Part shown: one piece after another, positions 8,746-17,221 of the stretch
Layout: the number at the start of each line of letters is the position of its first letter
Numbering within the stretch: position 1 is the stretch's first letter
NCBI RefSeq assembly: GCF_018986915.1
Contig: NZ_CP076723.1
Span: 1,707,501-1,771,500 of the forward strand
Length of the DNA stretch: 64,000 nt
From: Geomonas oryzisoli
Lineage (GTDB): Bacteria; Desulfobacterota; Desulfuromonadia; Geobacterales; Geobacteraceae
Direction of reading: 5' to 3'
Position numbers and translations under genes: made by a program
Notes under the pieces: generated by a model
The model's input: only the letters and a program-made list of their open reading frames with translations
What the model was told of the DNA's origin: nothing
Database searches by the model: none

Positions 8746-10110
8746 ATGAAGAAGCTTTTCGGTACCGACGGGGTCCGCGGCGTGGCCAACGTCTACCCGA
8801 TGACGGCGGAGATGGCCATGCAGATCGGGCGCGCCGCCGCCTACATATTCAAAAACGGCAAGAAACGTCACCGCATCGTGATCGGCAAGGACACCCGCCT
8901 TTCCGGTTATATGCTGGAGAGCGCACTGATGGCAGGCATCTGCTCCATGGGGGTGGACGTGCTCCTGGTCGGCCCGCTGCCGACGCCGGGGATCGCCAAC
9001 ATCACCTCGTCGATGCGTGCCGACGCCGGCGTGGTCATCTCCGCCTCGCACAACCCGTTCGAGGACAACGGCATCAAGTTCTTCTCGCGCGACGGCTTCA
9101 AGCTTCCCGACGAGACCGAACTGATGATCGAGGAACTGATCTTCTCCAAGCGCATCGACTCGCTGCGTCCGACCGCGAAGGAAGTGGGCAAGGCGTACCG
9201 CATCGACGACGCCCAGGGGCGCTTCGTTGTCTTTTTGAAGAGCACCTTCCCCAAGGATCTCGACCTCTCCGGGCTGAAGATCGTGCTCGACTGCGCCAAC
9301 GGCGCCGCCTACAAGGTGGCCCCTGCGGTGTTCGAGGAACTCGGGGCCGAGGTGATTCCGATCGGCGTCAAGCCCAACGGCACCAACATCAACGCGGATT
9401 GCGGATCGCTGCACCCGGGGGTGATGAGCGAGGCGGTGAAGCAGCACGGCGCAGACCTGGGCATCGCGCTCGACGGTGACGCGGACCGCGTCATCTTCGT
9501 GGACGAGTACGGCAACGTGGTCGACGGCGACAAGATCATGGCCATCTGCGCCACCGACATGCTCAAGCAGGGTACCCTGAAGCACAACACCCTGGTGGCT
9601 ACCGTGATGAGCAACATGGGGCTCGACATCGCCATGAAGCGCGCCGGCGGCGAGGTGATCAAGACCGCCGTGGGTGACCGCTACGTGGTCGAGGAGATGC
9701 TGAAGGGGGGCTACAACCTCGGCGGCGAGCAGTCCGGCCACATGATATTCCTGGACCACAACACCACCGGGGACGGCATCCTCTCGGCCCTGCAGGTGCT
9801 TGCCATCATGCAGCGGCGCCAGAAGCGGCTCTCCGAGCTCGCCCTGGTGATGCATTCCCTGCCGCAGGTGCTGGTGAACGTGCGCCTGCCGCAGAAGACG
9901 GACGTGATGCAGATCCCGGAAGTGGCCAAGGTGATCACCGACGTCGAGGAGAAGCTCAAAGGTGAGGGGAGGGTGCTGATCCGCTGGTCCGGCACCGAGC
10001 CGCTCTTGCGCATCATGCTGGAAGGCAACGACGAGGCGACAATCCGCAATTGGGCCAACGAGATCGCGCAGACCGCGTCCGCTGCCCTGGGAGGTGAGAA
10101 TCGTGGCTAG
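8746..10110 (+). CDS. glmM: Phosphoglucosamine mutase
   Basis: Interconverts glucosamine-6-phosphate and glucosamine-1-phosphate on the way to UDP-GlcNAc. The N-terminus [12 protein letters not shown] is diagnostic. The phosphoserine loop SASHNP has its catalytic Ser at about 101; the Mg-binding DGDADR loop and the C-terminal phosphate-binding [10 protein letters not shown] are intact. 454 aa, normal length. I chose ATG 8746 (GAGGTG upstream) over the GTG three bases earlier. It completes the cdaA-cdaR-glmM module; in other bacteria GlmM binds CdaA and inhibits it. Confidence 0.96.
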   Translation: MKKLFGTDGVRGVANVYPMTAEMAMQIGRAAAYIFKNGKKRHRIVIGKDTRLSGYMLESALMAGICSMGVDVLLVGPLPTPGIANITSSMRADAGVVISASHNPFEDNGIKFFSRDGFKLPDETELMIEELIFSKRIDSLRPTAKEVGKAYRIDDAQGRFVVFLKSTFPKDLDLSGLKIVLDCANGAAYKVAPAVFEELGAEVIPIGVKPNGTNINADCGSLHPGVMSEAVKQHGADLGIALDGDADRVIFVDEYGNVVDGDKIMAICATDMLKQGTLKHNTLVATVMSNMGLDIAMKRAGGEVIKTAVGDRYVVEEMLKGGYNLGGEQSGHMIFLDHNTTGDGILSALQVLAIMQRRQKRLSELALVMHSLPQVLVNVRLPQKTDVMQIPEVAKVITDVEEKLKGEGRVLIRWSGTEPLLRIMLEGNDEATIRNWANEIAQTASAALGGENRG

Positions 10111-10822
10111 ACTGGGAGTCAATATCGACCATGTGGCGACCCTGCGTAATGCGCGCGGCGGGGTCGAGCCGGATCCGGTGGCGGCAGCCGCCATCGCCGA
10201 GCTTGCCGGCGCCGACCAGATCACCATCCACCTGCGCGAGGACCGCAGGCACATCCAGGATCGCGACCTGAAGATCCTGCGCCAGACGGTGAAGACCAGG
10301 CTGAACCTGGAGATGGCGGCAACCGACGAGATGATCGCCATCGCGCTGAAGGTAAAGCCGGAGTGCTGCACCCTGGTCCCGGAGAAGAGGGCGGAACTGA
10401 CCACCGAGGGGGGGCTGGACGTCAGGATCCACCAGGACGCGCTCAAGGTCGCCATCGAGAAACTGCAGGCAGGCGGCATCATCGTCAGCCTGTTCATCGA
10501 TCCGGACCCGGACCAGATCAAGGCCGCCAACAAGATCGGCACCGACTACATCGAGATCCACACCGGTTCTTTCGCCGATGCGCCCACCTGGAGGGAGGAG
10601 AACCAGGAGCTGATCAAGATCGAGAACGCGGTGAAGCTGGCCAGGAAGCTCGAAATCGGTGTCAACGCCGGGCACGGGCTGAACTACACCAACGTGAAGA
10701 AGGTGGCGGCAATCGGCGGCATCGAGGAGTTCAACATCGGTCACTCCATCATGTCCCGCGCCATCCTGGTCGGCCTGGACCGCGCCGTGCGGGACATGTC
10801 CGAGCTGGTGCGGTACGCATAA
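10103..10822 (+). CDS. pdxJ: Pyridoxine 5'-phosphate synthase
   Basis: Final ring-closing enzyme of the DXP-dependent vitamin B6 pathway, joining 1-deoxyxylulose-5-phosphate to 3-amino-2-oxopropyl phosphate. The start GTG 10103 gives [20 protein letters not shown], the typical N-terminus, with GGGAGGTGAG ideally placed at 10089-10098; the open frame extends three codons further upstream. Family motifs include [14 protein letters not shown] and [10 protein letters not shown]. 239 aa, normal. It overlaps the glmM end by 8 bp. In many genomes acpS follows, but here a repeat cluster and a parvulin gene do. Confidence 0.95.
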   Translation: MARLGVNIDHVATLRNARGGVEPDPVAAAAIAELAGADQITIHLREDRRHIQDRDLKILRQTVKTRLNLEMAATDEMIAIALKVKPECCTLVPEKRAELTTEGGLDVRIHQDALKVAIEKLQAGGIIVSLFIDPDPDQIKAANKIGTDYIEIHTGSFADAPTWREENQELIKIENAVKLARKLEIGVNAGHGLNYTNVKKVAAIGGIEEFNIGHSIMSRAILVGLDRAVRDMSELVRYA

Positions 10823-10865
10823 GGAAAAGGGGACAGGCTGCTTTTGTAAGTAGCCAGAGAGCAAG

Positions 10866-10894
10866 GGGGACAGGCACCTGCGGAGCCAGTCCCC
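10866..10894. repeat. REP-like imperfect palindrome, family 2, copy 1
   Basis: The 29-bp unit GGGGACAGGCACCTGC... ending AGCCAGTCCCC is an imperfect palindrome. An identical copy follows at 10910-10938, a degenerate half copy precedes it at 10829-10838, and a third full copy is at 25726-25755. The pair fills the pdxJ-parvulin gap. Confidence 0.8.
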
Positions 10895-10909
10895 TGACCA
10901 CAAATACAA

Positions 10910-10938
10910 GGGGACAGGCACCTGCGGAGCCAGTCCCC
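10910..10938. repeat. REP-like imperfect palindrome, family 2, copy 2
   Basis: Identical over 29 bp to the copy at 10866-10894 and in the same orientation, 44 bp further on. It ends seven bases before the ribosome site of the parvulin gene. Confidence 0.8.
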
Positions 10939-10956
10939 CAGACAAAGGAGATGAAA

Positions 10957-11238
10957 ATGGCACGAGCTGCAGCAAGTCATATATTGGTGGCAACCGAGGA
11001 AGAATGCGTCGCGCTGAAGAACCAGATCGAGGCGGGTGCCGATTTCAGTGAAGTCGCGCGCGCCCATTCCCTCTGCCCGTCCGGCAACCAGGGCGGACGC
11101 CTGGGAGAGTTCGGCCCTGGCCAGATGGTCCGCGAATTCGATGAGGTCGTCTTCAGCGGTGAAGTGGGCAAGGTGCTCGGCCCCGTGAAGACCCAGTTCG
11201 GCTACCACCTGATCCTGATCACCAGCCGCACGGCTTAG
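10957..11238 (+). CDS. Small parvulin-type peptidyl-prolyl isomerase
   Basis: A 93-aa single-domain rotamase of the PpiC/parvulin family that catalyses cis-trans isomerisation of Xaa-Pro bonds. It runs ASHILV (first strand) - DFSEVARAHSLCPSG - GGRLGEFGPGQMV - FGYHLILI (last strand), the complete parvulin fold. There is no signal peptide, so it is probably cytoplasmic like E. coli PpiC. Start ATG 10957 is chosen because AAGGAG ends 6 nt upstream; an ATG at 10951 sits directly on that site. It lies between two repeat clusters and may be its own transcription unit. Confidence 0.9.
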   Translation: MARAAASHILVATEEECVALKNQIEAGADFSEVARAHSLCPSGNQGGRLGEFGPGQMVREFDEVVFSGEVGKVLGPVKTQFGYHLILITSRTA

Positions 11239-11244
11239 GGATAT

Positions 11245-11276
11245 CCCCCTCCCTGACCCTCCCCCTCCGGGGGCGG
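11245..11276. repeat. C-rich repeat half copy after the parvulin gene
   Basis: A run of CCCCCTCCCTGACCCTCCCCC followed by CCGGGGGCGGG resembles one arm of the double-hairpin element at 8605-8715. It could act as a weak hairpin but lacks a T-tract. Confidence 0.5.
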
Positions 11277-11313
11277 GAACGTGCACAGCCTCAGCGGCGC
11301 ATGTTTCATGGGA

Positions 11314-11330
11314 TGTAGGGGCGAATAATC
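11314..11330. repeat. REP-like family 1, truncated half copy
   Basis: TGTAGGGGCGAATAATC matches the left half and centre of the copies at 3075-3098 and 13598-13617, but the right half is missing. Confidence 0.65.
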
Positions 11331-11355
11331 TGGGTGCTCAACACGGAGGAACTTG

Positions 11356-11625
11356 ATGGCAGGTAACAACGAGAAACAATCCCTAGTCGGCCTCATCTTC
11401 AGTGCACCGGTCCTGCTCGGCCTGGTCGGCGTTGGGTGCATGGTTTACGGCGTTGCTGAGGGATTCAAGGTCATGCAGTTCTTCTTCGGGGTCTGCATCG
11501 TGTTGGGCAGCGTCGGTCTGCACTTCATCAGGAAGAAGGATTGGGACGCGCACTGGAAGGAGATGGAACAGGTGCGCGAGGCCCACGAAAAGAGGATGAC
11601 CGAAGAGGTGGAAAAGAAGAAATAG
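11356..11625 (+). CDS. Small membrane protein of unknown function
   Basis: An 89-aa protein with two closely spaced hydrophobic segments (about residues 11-30 and 36-55) and a highly charged C-terminal tail rich in Glu and Lys that may form a helix or coiled coil in the cytoplasm. ATG 11356 has GGAGGA five bases upstream; TTG 11353 is an alternative. A Rho-independent terminator lies 30 bp after the stop, so this gene ends a transcription unit. I do not recognise the family. Confidence 0.7.
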   Translation: MAGNNEKQSLVGLIFSAPVLLGLVGVGCMVYGVAEGFKVMQFFFGVCIVLGSVGLHFIRKKDWDAHWKEMEQVREAHEKRMTEEVEKKK

Positions 11626-11654
11626 CGGCCGAGAGGCCGGTTAGAAGTTGGCAA

Positions 11655-11688
11655 GGCGGGGGATGATGAGATCCTCCGCCTTTTTTTT
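11655..11688 (+). terminator. Rho-independent terminator
   Basis: A 9-bp stem GGCGGGGGA / TCCTCCGCC (one G-U pair) with an 8-nt loop is followed by eight T residues. It ends the rightward transcription unit before the leftward efflux operon. Confidence 0.85.
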
Positions 11689-11701
11689 ATGCCCAAAGAC
11701 C

Positions 11702-11934
11702 TAACGCAAAGGCGCCAAGGCGCTAAGACGCGGAGGGATTCAAAGCCCTGGTAAAGTCCCCCTTGTCAAAGGGGGACTTTAGGGGGAGTTGCTGTAGTTG
11801 AGGAGAGGCAAAATCCCCCCCGTCCCCCCTTTGCAAAAGGGGAGAGCCCTGAGTCCATAGGCACCCTTTGAATTTAACCCTTTGCGGTTTGCGGTCTTCT
11901 CTGCGCCTTCGCGACTTTGCGCCTTTGCGTTGAA
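11702..11934. repeat. Array-bounded inverted-repeat element C (CGCAAAGG octamers)
   Basis: Left arm, from about 11702: CGCAAAGG, CGCCAAGG, CGCTAAGA, CGCGGAGG in tandem. Right arm (11897-11934), read on the other strand: CGCAAAGG, CGCAAAGT, CGCGAAGG, CGCAGAGA. The core holds a perfect 12-bp hairpin (AAAGTCCCCCTT at 11753-11764 pairing with 11769-11780, loop GTCA) and further C/G-rich pairs. The element fills most of the 328-bp gap 11626-11953, which otherwise holds only the terminator at 11655-11688. It has no ORF. Confidence 0.8.
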
Positions 11935-11953
11935 GCTTTTCAGGTTTTAGCTG

Positions 11954-13513
11954 CTAGTGTGCCGCGCCGGGTGGGAGGTGCTTCTGAGGCTTCTTCAGCA
12001 ATAAAAGGAGCGGGATGATGACCAGGAAGGCGATGCCGACAATGAAGAAGATCCGGTTGTAGGAGAGCATATAGGCCTGCCTGACGACCTTGCCGTAGAT
12101 GATGGCGAAGGCCCCCTGCTCGGCGGCGACGGGACCCAGTCCACGGTTCACCATGGCACCCTTGAGCATGGCGACCTGGGACTGCGCCATCGGGTTGTAG
12201 GGATTCACGTGGGCCACCAGGCTGGTCTGGTAGAACTGCGAGTAGCGCGCCAGCAGGGTGGCGGAGATGGCGATGCCGACGCTGCCGCCGATGTTCCGCA
12301 GCAGGCTGAAAATCCCGGTGGCGTTGCCCATCTCTTCCTTGGAAATGGTGGCCAGGGTCACCGTGGTGAGCGGCACGAAGATCATGGCGAGGCCTACCCC
12401 CAGTACGACGCGCGGCCAGACGAAGTCGCGGTACGCGGCCTCCAGGGTGAAGCCCTGCATGATGTGCATGGACCAGGCGGCGATGAGCAGCCCGACGAAG
12501 ACCACTTTCCTGCCGTCGTAGCGCTGGATGATCGCCCCCACGAAGGGCATGCAGATCAAGGTGGCGACCCCGCCCGGGGCGAGCACCATGCCGGCCATGG
12601 TGGCGTTGTACCCCATGAGCGTCTGCAAGAAGAGCGGTATCAGCATGATAGAGCTGTACAGGCAGAAGCCGACCGCGAACATCACGAGGTTCCCGGCCGA
12701 GAAGGAGACGTTCTTGAAAAGGCGCAGGTTGACGATCGGGTGCGGGTGGGTGAGCTCAACGTAGACCAGCGCTGCCAGCGAGACGGCGGTAAGGATGGAG
12801 CAGGCGACGATGAAGCCGGAATTGAACCAGTCATCCTGCTGCCCCTTGTCCAGGACGATCTGCAAGGCACCGAGCCCCACGGTGAGCAGCGCCAGTCCCC
12901 AGTAGTCGATGGACGCCTTGGCACGTTTCAGGTAGCTCGGATCGTAGATGAAGAAGGTGGCCATGACCACGGCGATGATGCCGATGGGGATGTTGATGTA
13001 GAAAATCCAGCGCCAGCTCATGTTGTCGGTGATCCATCCCCCCAAGGCGGGGCCGATGATGGGGCCGAACATGGCGCCGACGCCGAAGATCGCCATCGCC
13101 ATCCCCTGTTGGTAGGGGGGGAAGGTTTCCATCATGATCGCCTGGCTCATCGGGATGAGAGCGCCGCCGGCGGCACCCTGGAGCACCCTGAAGAAGATAA
13201 GCAGGCCCAGGGACGGGGCGGCGCCGCACATGAGGGAGGCAAGGGTGAAGAGGGTAATGCAGGTGATGAGGAAGCGCTTGCGGCCGAACATGCGCGCGAG
13301 CCAGCCGGTCATCGGGAGGACCACGGCGTTACTCACCAGGTAGGAGGTGAGCACCCAGGTGATCTCGTCGGTACCGGCGTTGAGGCTTCCCTGCATGTGC
13401 GGGAGCGCCACGTTGGCCACCGAGGTATCGACGATCTCCATGATGGCCGGGAGCATCACCGTGATGGTGATCAGCCACTTGTTGATGTTTTTTTCTTCAG
13501 CGCTCTTTTTCAT
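11954..13513 (-). CDS. emrB: DHA2-family drug:H+ antiporter, EmrB type
   Basis: Inner-membrane proton-driven efflux pump with 14 predicted helices, about 519 aa. Typical family segments are DTSVANVALPHMQGSL after helix 1, the motif-A-like loop GWLARMFGRKR, and VLQGAAGGALIPMSQA. Start ATG at 13513 gives MKKSAEEKN; the GTG at 13546 would add 11 residues. Neither has a strong ribosome site. It is the last gene of the operon marR-tolC-emrA-emrB, so it would form a tripartite pump with the upstream adaptor and outer-membrane channel. The substrate is unknown, probably hydrophobic toxic compounds. Confidence 0.92.
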   Translation of the reverse strand: MKKSAEEKNINKWLITITVMLPAIMEIVDTSVANVALPHMQGSLNAGTDEITWVLTSYLVSNAVVLPMTGWLARMFGRKRFLITCITLFTLASLMCGAAPSLGLLIFFRVLQGAAGGALIPMSQAIMMETFPPYQQGMAMAIFGVGAMFGPIIGPALGGWITDNMSWRWIFYINIPIGIIAVVMATFFIYDPSYLKRAKASIDYWGLALLTVGLGALQIVLDKGQQDDWFNSGFIVACSILTAVSLAALVYVELTHPHPIVNLRLFKNVSFSAGNLVMFAVGFCLYSSIMLIPLFLQTLMGYNATMAGMVLAPGGVATLICMPFVGAIIQRYDGRKVVFVGLLIAAWSMHIMQGFTLEAAYRDFVWPRVVLGVGLAMIFVPLTTVTLATISKEEMGNATGIFSLLRNIGGSVGIAISATLLARYSQFYQTSLVAHVNPYNPMAQSQVAMLKGAMVNRGLGPVAAEQGAFAIIYGKVVRQAYMLSYNRIFFIVGIAFLVIIPLLLLLKKPQKHLPPGAAH

Positions 13514-13597
13514 CAAACCGCCAGTTGAGTTGCGTTCGCCATTCACACCATCGCCCTACAGGCGAGGGTGGTCGCAGGCCGGGAGAGGGGGCTGTAG

Positions 13598-13617
13598 GGG
13601 CGAATCATCATTCGCCC
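13598..13617. repeat. REP-like family 1 palindrome between emrA and emrB
   Basis: GGGGCGAATCATCATTCGCC-type inverted repeat preceded by CTGTA, a further full copy of the family at 2997 and 3075. It sits in the 141-bp gap inside the efflux operon. Confidence 0.75.
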
Positions 13618-13654
13618 AACCGCACGTGCCCAAGGGAAGGGGACGTCGATGTCC

Positions 13655-14737
13655 TTAGTGCCCGAACCCGACCACCTGCCCGAAGGTCTGCCCGGTGAGG
13701 ATGGTCGGGACGACGCTCATGCCGACACGCAGCAGGTGCTGGGGATCGCTCCTCCTGTCGATGGCGATGCGCACCGGAATCCGCTGGGTCACCTTCACGT
13801 AGTTGCCGGTGGCGTTTTCCGGCGGCAGCAGCGAGAACGCCGCTCCGGTGCCCGCCATGATGCTCTCGACCTTGCCGGTGAAGTGACGGCCGGGATAGCC
13901 GTCCACGGTGAAGTCGACCTCCTGCCCCGGACGCACGTTGGTCAACTGGCTTTCCTTGTAGTTCGCAGTGATCCAGGCGTCCTCGAGGGGGACGATGGCC
14001 ATGAGCGCCTGCCCGGGCTGCACGTAGTTCCCCACCTCAACCCCCTTCCTGGTCACGAAGCCGTCGCTGGGAGCGACGATGCGGGTGTAGGAGAGGTTCA
14101 GCTTGGCGGCCTCCAGATCTCCCTGTTTCTGGGCGACCCTGGCATCCTTGGAGCCGCTGCCGGACATGCCGATCATGGCCTTGGCGCGGTTCTCCGCTTC
14201 CTGCGCCTCTCTTACCTGGGCCTGGGCCACCTTGTGCGCCGTGCGGGAGCGGTCCAACTGCTCCCTGGGGATCACTTCCTTGGCGTAGAGGGACTCGGCG
14301 CGCTTCAGGTCGAGGCTTGCCTGGTCCAGCCGGGCTGCGGCCAGGACGACGTTGGCGCGCGCGCTCTCGACCTCTGCGTAGTCGCCGGAGGTTTCGTTCT
14401 TCGCCATTTCCAGGGAAGCGGCAGCGCTCTTGAGCCGCGCCTGGTAGTCCGCCGGGTCCAGTTCGACCAGCAGGTCCCCCTTGTGCACGAACTGGTTGTC
14501 CACCACGGCGACGCGCTGCACCAGGGCCGGAATCCGGCTCGCCACCGAGTGGACGTGGGCCTCGACGAAGGCGTTGTCGGTTTCGATATGGGTCTTGCTG
14601 CGGACCCACTGGCGCACGCCGAAGAGGGAGCCGACCAGTATCAGGATCAAAAGGATGATGCCGCCGCGCTGCTTCTTGGTGAGGCCGCCCTTCGCGGGTG
14701 CCGCGGTCGGTTCATTGGTGGTGGTTTCATCTGCCAT
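13655..14737 (-). CDS. emrA: HlyD/EmrA-family membrane fusion protein
   Basis: Periplasmic adaptor that links the inner-membrane antiporter to the TolC-like channel. 360 aa: short cytoplasmic N-terminus, one membrane anchor at about residues 27-43 (IILLILILVGSLFGV), a biotinyl-lipoyl half motif (VASRIPALVQRVAVVDNQFVHKGD), a long alpha-helical hairpin (about 85-190), then LSYTRIVAPSDGFVTRKGVEVGNYV and a beta-barrel. No lipobox, so it is anchored by its helix as in EmrA. It lies between tolC and emrB in the operon. Confidence 0.92.
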   Translation of the reverse strand: MADETTTNEPTAAPAKGGLTKKQRGGIILLILILVGSLFGVRQWVRSKTHIETDNAFVEAHVHSVASRIPALVQRVAVVDNQFVHKGDLLVELDPADYQARLKSAAASLEMAKNETSGDYAEVESARANVVLAAARLDQASLDLKRAESLYAKEVIPREQLDRSRTAHKVAQAQVREAQEAENRAKAMIGMSGSGSKDARVAQKQGDLEAAKLNLSYTRIVAPSDGFVTRKGVEVGNYVQPGQALMAIVPLEDAWITANYKESQLTNVRPGQEVDFTVDGYPGRHFTGKVESIMAGTGAAFSLLPPENATGNYVKVTQRIPVRIAIDRRSDPQHLLRVGMSVVPTILTGQTFGQVVGFGH

Positions 14738-14805
14738 GTGTGTATCTCCGGTATCGGGTGCGGCCGGGCGTCCGGTCGCTGGCCCGTCGATGGTGGTGTC
14801 GGCGG

Positions 14806-16071
14806 CTACAGTTCGCCTGTTGCCCGCTTGACCCTGGCGGCGGCGACCTGAAGGTCGAACACGCTGCGGTAGTAGTCGGTCCTGGTTTTGGTCAAGAGCG
14901 TCTGGGCGTCCACGACTTCGGTGGCGGTGCCGACATGCTCCTGGTAACGGTCCTTGGTGATGCGCAGGTTCTCGACACCCTGGGTGATGGCCTTCTCCGC
15001 CACCTTGATGCGGGCGTCGGCGACTTTCAGATCGTTCACGGCCATGGCGTATTCGAGCCGGGTCCTCTCCTCAAGGTCCCTCAGCCTCTCTTCATCGCGG
15101 GAACGGGCCTGGACGGCCTGCCTCACCCTGGCCGCGGAAGCCGGGCCGTCGAAGAGGTTCACCTTGAAGCCGACGGTGACCGCGGTGATGGCCTGCTCGC
15201 GCACCTTGCTGTTGGAGAGGTAGTCGACGCCGAACTTGGCGAAGAACTCGGGGTAGTGGCTGGTCTTTGCTTCCTTGACGGCGAACTCGTCGGCTCCGAC
15301 CAGGGCCTTCTGGGCGGCTATTTCGCCGCGCCTGGAGAGATCGGGAGCGGCGCCCGCGCCCGGCAGTTTAGGCAGTTGCGATTCATCCTTCAGTTCGGCC
15401 CGGAAGTCCGGGGCGGCACCGGTGAGGTAGTTCAGTAGCAGCCACCCGTTTTCCACCTCGTTCTGCGCACTCAGGACGTTCTGCCGGCTGGAGGCGACCC
15501 GCACCTCCGCCTGCAGGAGATCGTTCCTGGTGACGACGCCCTCGTCGAAAAGCGCCTGGGCCGTTTGGCGGTGCGATTCCATCTGCACAACCTCGTCCTC
15601 GGCGGCCTGCACCAGTTTCTGCGCGGTCATGATGCCGTAGTAGGCCTGCACCACCTGCAGGAAGAGGTCCTGCTCGTTGCCCGAATAGGCGTAACCCGCG
15701 GCCTCGCCGCGCATCCTGGCGATCCCTTCGCCCGCGCTGGTGCGGCCGAAGTCGTACAGCGTCTGGTAGACGCTGAAGTTGAAGAAGGGATAGCGCGGGT
15801 CCTGGGTCTCCTGCGACTGGTTGCCGAATTTGAAGGCCTGGGCCTTGGCCTGGGCGACGTAGCCGCCCTGCAGGTCGACGCGGGGGAGCCGGGCGGTGCG
15901 GGCGACGTTCACCTGCTCGCGGGCGATCTCGACCTCGCGGGAGGCCGATTTGAGCCCCTGGCTGGTGGCGGCGGCGCGTTCGAGGGCATCCCTGAGGGTG
16001 AGTGGCTGGGCATAGGCCGTGCCGGTCACCGCGCAGCAGAGTAGCGCCAGCAAAAGTGTGACTACATGCAT
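14806..16071 (-). CDS. tolC: TolC-family outer-membrane efflux protein
   Basis: Outer-membrane exit duct, 421 aa, with a signal peptide (hydrophobic residues 4-17, cleavage near AYA). It has two outer_membrane_efflux repeats with the long helices typical of TolC: LTLRDALERAAATSQ at the start of repeat 1, and EERTRLEYAMAVNDLKVAD with YQEHVGTATEVVDAQ in repeat 2. It lies 13 bp downstream of the MarR repressor gene and upstream of emrA, so it most likely serves this pump specifically rather than being a general TolC. Confidence 0.92.
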   Translation of the reverse strand: MHVVTLLLALLCCAVTGTAYAQPLTLRDALERAAATSQGLKSASREVEIAREQVNVARTARLPRVDLQGGYVAQAKAQAFKFGNQSQETQDPRYPFFNFSVYQTLYDFGRTSAGEGIARMRGEAAGYAYSGNEQDLFLQVVQAYYGIMTAQKLVQAAEDEVVQMESHRQTAQALFDEGVVTRNDLLQAEVRVASSRQNVLSAQNEVENGWLLLNYLTGAAPDFRAELKDESQLPKLPGAGAAPDLSRRGEIAAQKALVGADEFAVKEAKTSHYPEFFAKFGVDYLSNSKVREQAITAVTVGFKVNLFDGPASAARVRQAVQARSRDEERLRDLEERTRLEYAMAVNDLKVADARIKVAEKAITQGVENLRITKDRYQEHVGTATEVVDAQTLLTKTRTDYYRSVFDLQVAAARVKRATGEL

Positions 16072-16084
16072 GAAAGCTCCAGAA

Positions 16085-16519
16085 TCAGTTGCGGATCTTC
16101 TCCAGCAGGGATTTCAAGGTTTCCACTTCCTGTGGATCGAGCTTGGCGATGAACATCTCCTGGGCCCGTAAAGCGATGGGGGCCAGGACCGGTTCCAGTG
16201 CCTTCCCCTTTTCCGTGAGGCAGATGCGGTAGGCGCGGCGGTCGACCGGGTCCGTCTTGCGAACCACCAGCCCCTCCTTTTGAAGGCGGTCAATGAGGCC
16301 GCCCATAGTGGTCCGGTCTATCTGGCTCTTGGCTGAAAGCAGCGCCTGGCTGAGGCCGTCCTCGCGCCAGAGAAAGCCAAGAAGGCCGAACTGCTGCGGG
16401 GTAAGGTCGTGTTCCTCGAAGTGTTCCTTGAAGATGAGGCAGGCCCGCTGGTACGCCTTCGCCAGCAGGAATCCGACGGTCCTCTCAATGTCGATGGGGG
16501 TTGTCTTCATTTCGTCCAT
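16085..16519 (-). CDS. MarR-family transcriptional regulator
   Basis: A 144-aa winged-helix repressor, first gene of the efflux operon. The helix-turn-helix and wing are at about residues 45-105 (LTPQQFGLLGFLWREDGLSQ, IDRTTMGGLIDRLQKEGLV, DRRAYRICLTEKG). The start ATG 16519 (MDEMKT) is supported by GGGAAGAG just upstream; the longer open frame to 16678 runs through the promoter and is not real. MarR proteins usually repress their own operon and release DNA on binding phenolic or drug-like ligands. The operator is probably the palindrome in its promoter. Confidence 0.93.
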   Translation of the reverse strand: MDEMKTTPIDIERTVGFLLAKAYQRACLIFKEHFEEHDLTPQQFGLLGFLWREDGLSQALLSAKSQIDRTTMGGLIDRLQKEGLVVRKTDPVDRRAYRICLTEKGKALEPVLAPIALRAQEMFIAKLDPQEVETLKSLLEKIRN

Positions 16520-16595
16520 GGCTCTTCCCCGTGTGCATCGGTTACTGTTCAACGTTTCGATTTGCCGTGCAAAAGTGGACCCAAGCAGGGTGCTC

Positions 16596-16623
16596 ATTAT
16601 GCATATAATCAGTACACTGTCAA
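16596..16623 (-). promoter_or_regulatory. Sigma-70-type promoter and likely MarR operator for the efflux operon
   Basis: On the minus strand TTGACA (16618-16623), a 16-bp spacer and CATAAT (16596-16601) form a near-consensus promoter about 75 bp before the regulator gene. The -10 region is embedded in an AT-rich inverted repeat (16596-16609) with the perfect palindrome TATGCATA at its centre, a plausible MarR site that would block RNA polymerase. The rest of the 327-bp gap 16520-16846 holds only a weak possible promoter (TTTACT-16-TATCTT, 16773-16800) for the response regulator gene. Confidence 0.75.
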
Positions 16624-16846
16624 TAAGGCAAACGGTGCCGCACCTGTCGCATCGAGTCGGCACCGAGGGGGTAGACACAGAGATTCAGGATACTGTTCAA
16701 TGGGCATGTTGTCTAAGGGGTTATCGTTGTTGCAGGAGGCATAGAACGATGCGTTGAATGGATTAGATAATATTTACTTTTGCGTCTCCGGTGCTATCTT
16801 GTAACCGGCCTAGACGGCTGTTACTGCATCTGCCCAGGGGGCGTAC

Positions 16847-17221
16847 ATGCGGATACTGATAGCGGAAGATGACCCTACTATTCGTCAAATGATGGTCACC
16901 CTGCTGAGGCGGCTGGACCACGATTGCGAAGGTGTCGACAACGGGCGCAAGGCCGTGGAAATGTGGGAGCAGGACGGATTCGATTTCATTTTCATGGATG
17001 TTCAGATGCCGATCATGGACGGCCTGAGCGCAACCAGGACCATCAGGGAGAGAGAAGCCGCAAGGGGAGGGCACGTGCCGATCATCGCCCTCACTGCACA
17101 TGCGATGGAGGAAGACAAGCAGCAGTGCCTCGCTGCGGGCATGGATGACTACCTTTCCAAACCGATTGACCTCGATTTACTGTTTTCCCTGCTGGAAAAG
17201 GATTACCCGCCGCGAAGCTGA
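16847..17221 (+). CDS. Receiver-only response regulator
   Basis: A 124-aa CheY-like protein consisting of a receiver domain alone. The acidic pair EDD (7-9), phosphoacceptor Asp51 in FMDVQMPIMDG, Thr83 and Lys105 (YLSKP) are all present. The sequence style (ALTAHAMEEDKQQCLAAGMDDYLSKPID) is that of receivers detached from hybrid histidine kinases rather than chemotaxis CheY. A membrane histidine kinase lacking a receiver follows 208 bp downstream, so the two are probably partners. Without an output domain it would act by protein contact or as a phosphorelay intermediate. Confidence 0.9.
   Translation: MRILIAEDDPTIRQMMVTLLRRLDHDCEGVDNGRKAVEMWEQDGFDFIFMDVQMPIMDGLSATRTIREREAARGGHVPIIALTAHAMEEDKQQCLAAGMDDYLSKPIDLDLLFSLLEKDYPPRS

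Noticed and set aside
12209-13528. 439-codon plus-strand frame opposite emrB
   Set aside because: Antisense shadow of a clear MFS transporter; His/Gly/Glu/Arg-rich with no ribosome site.
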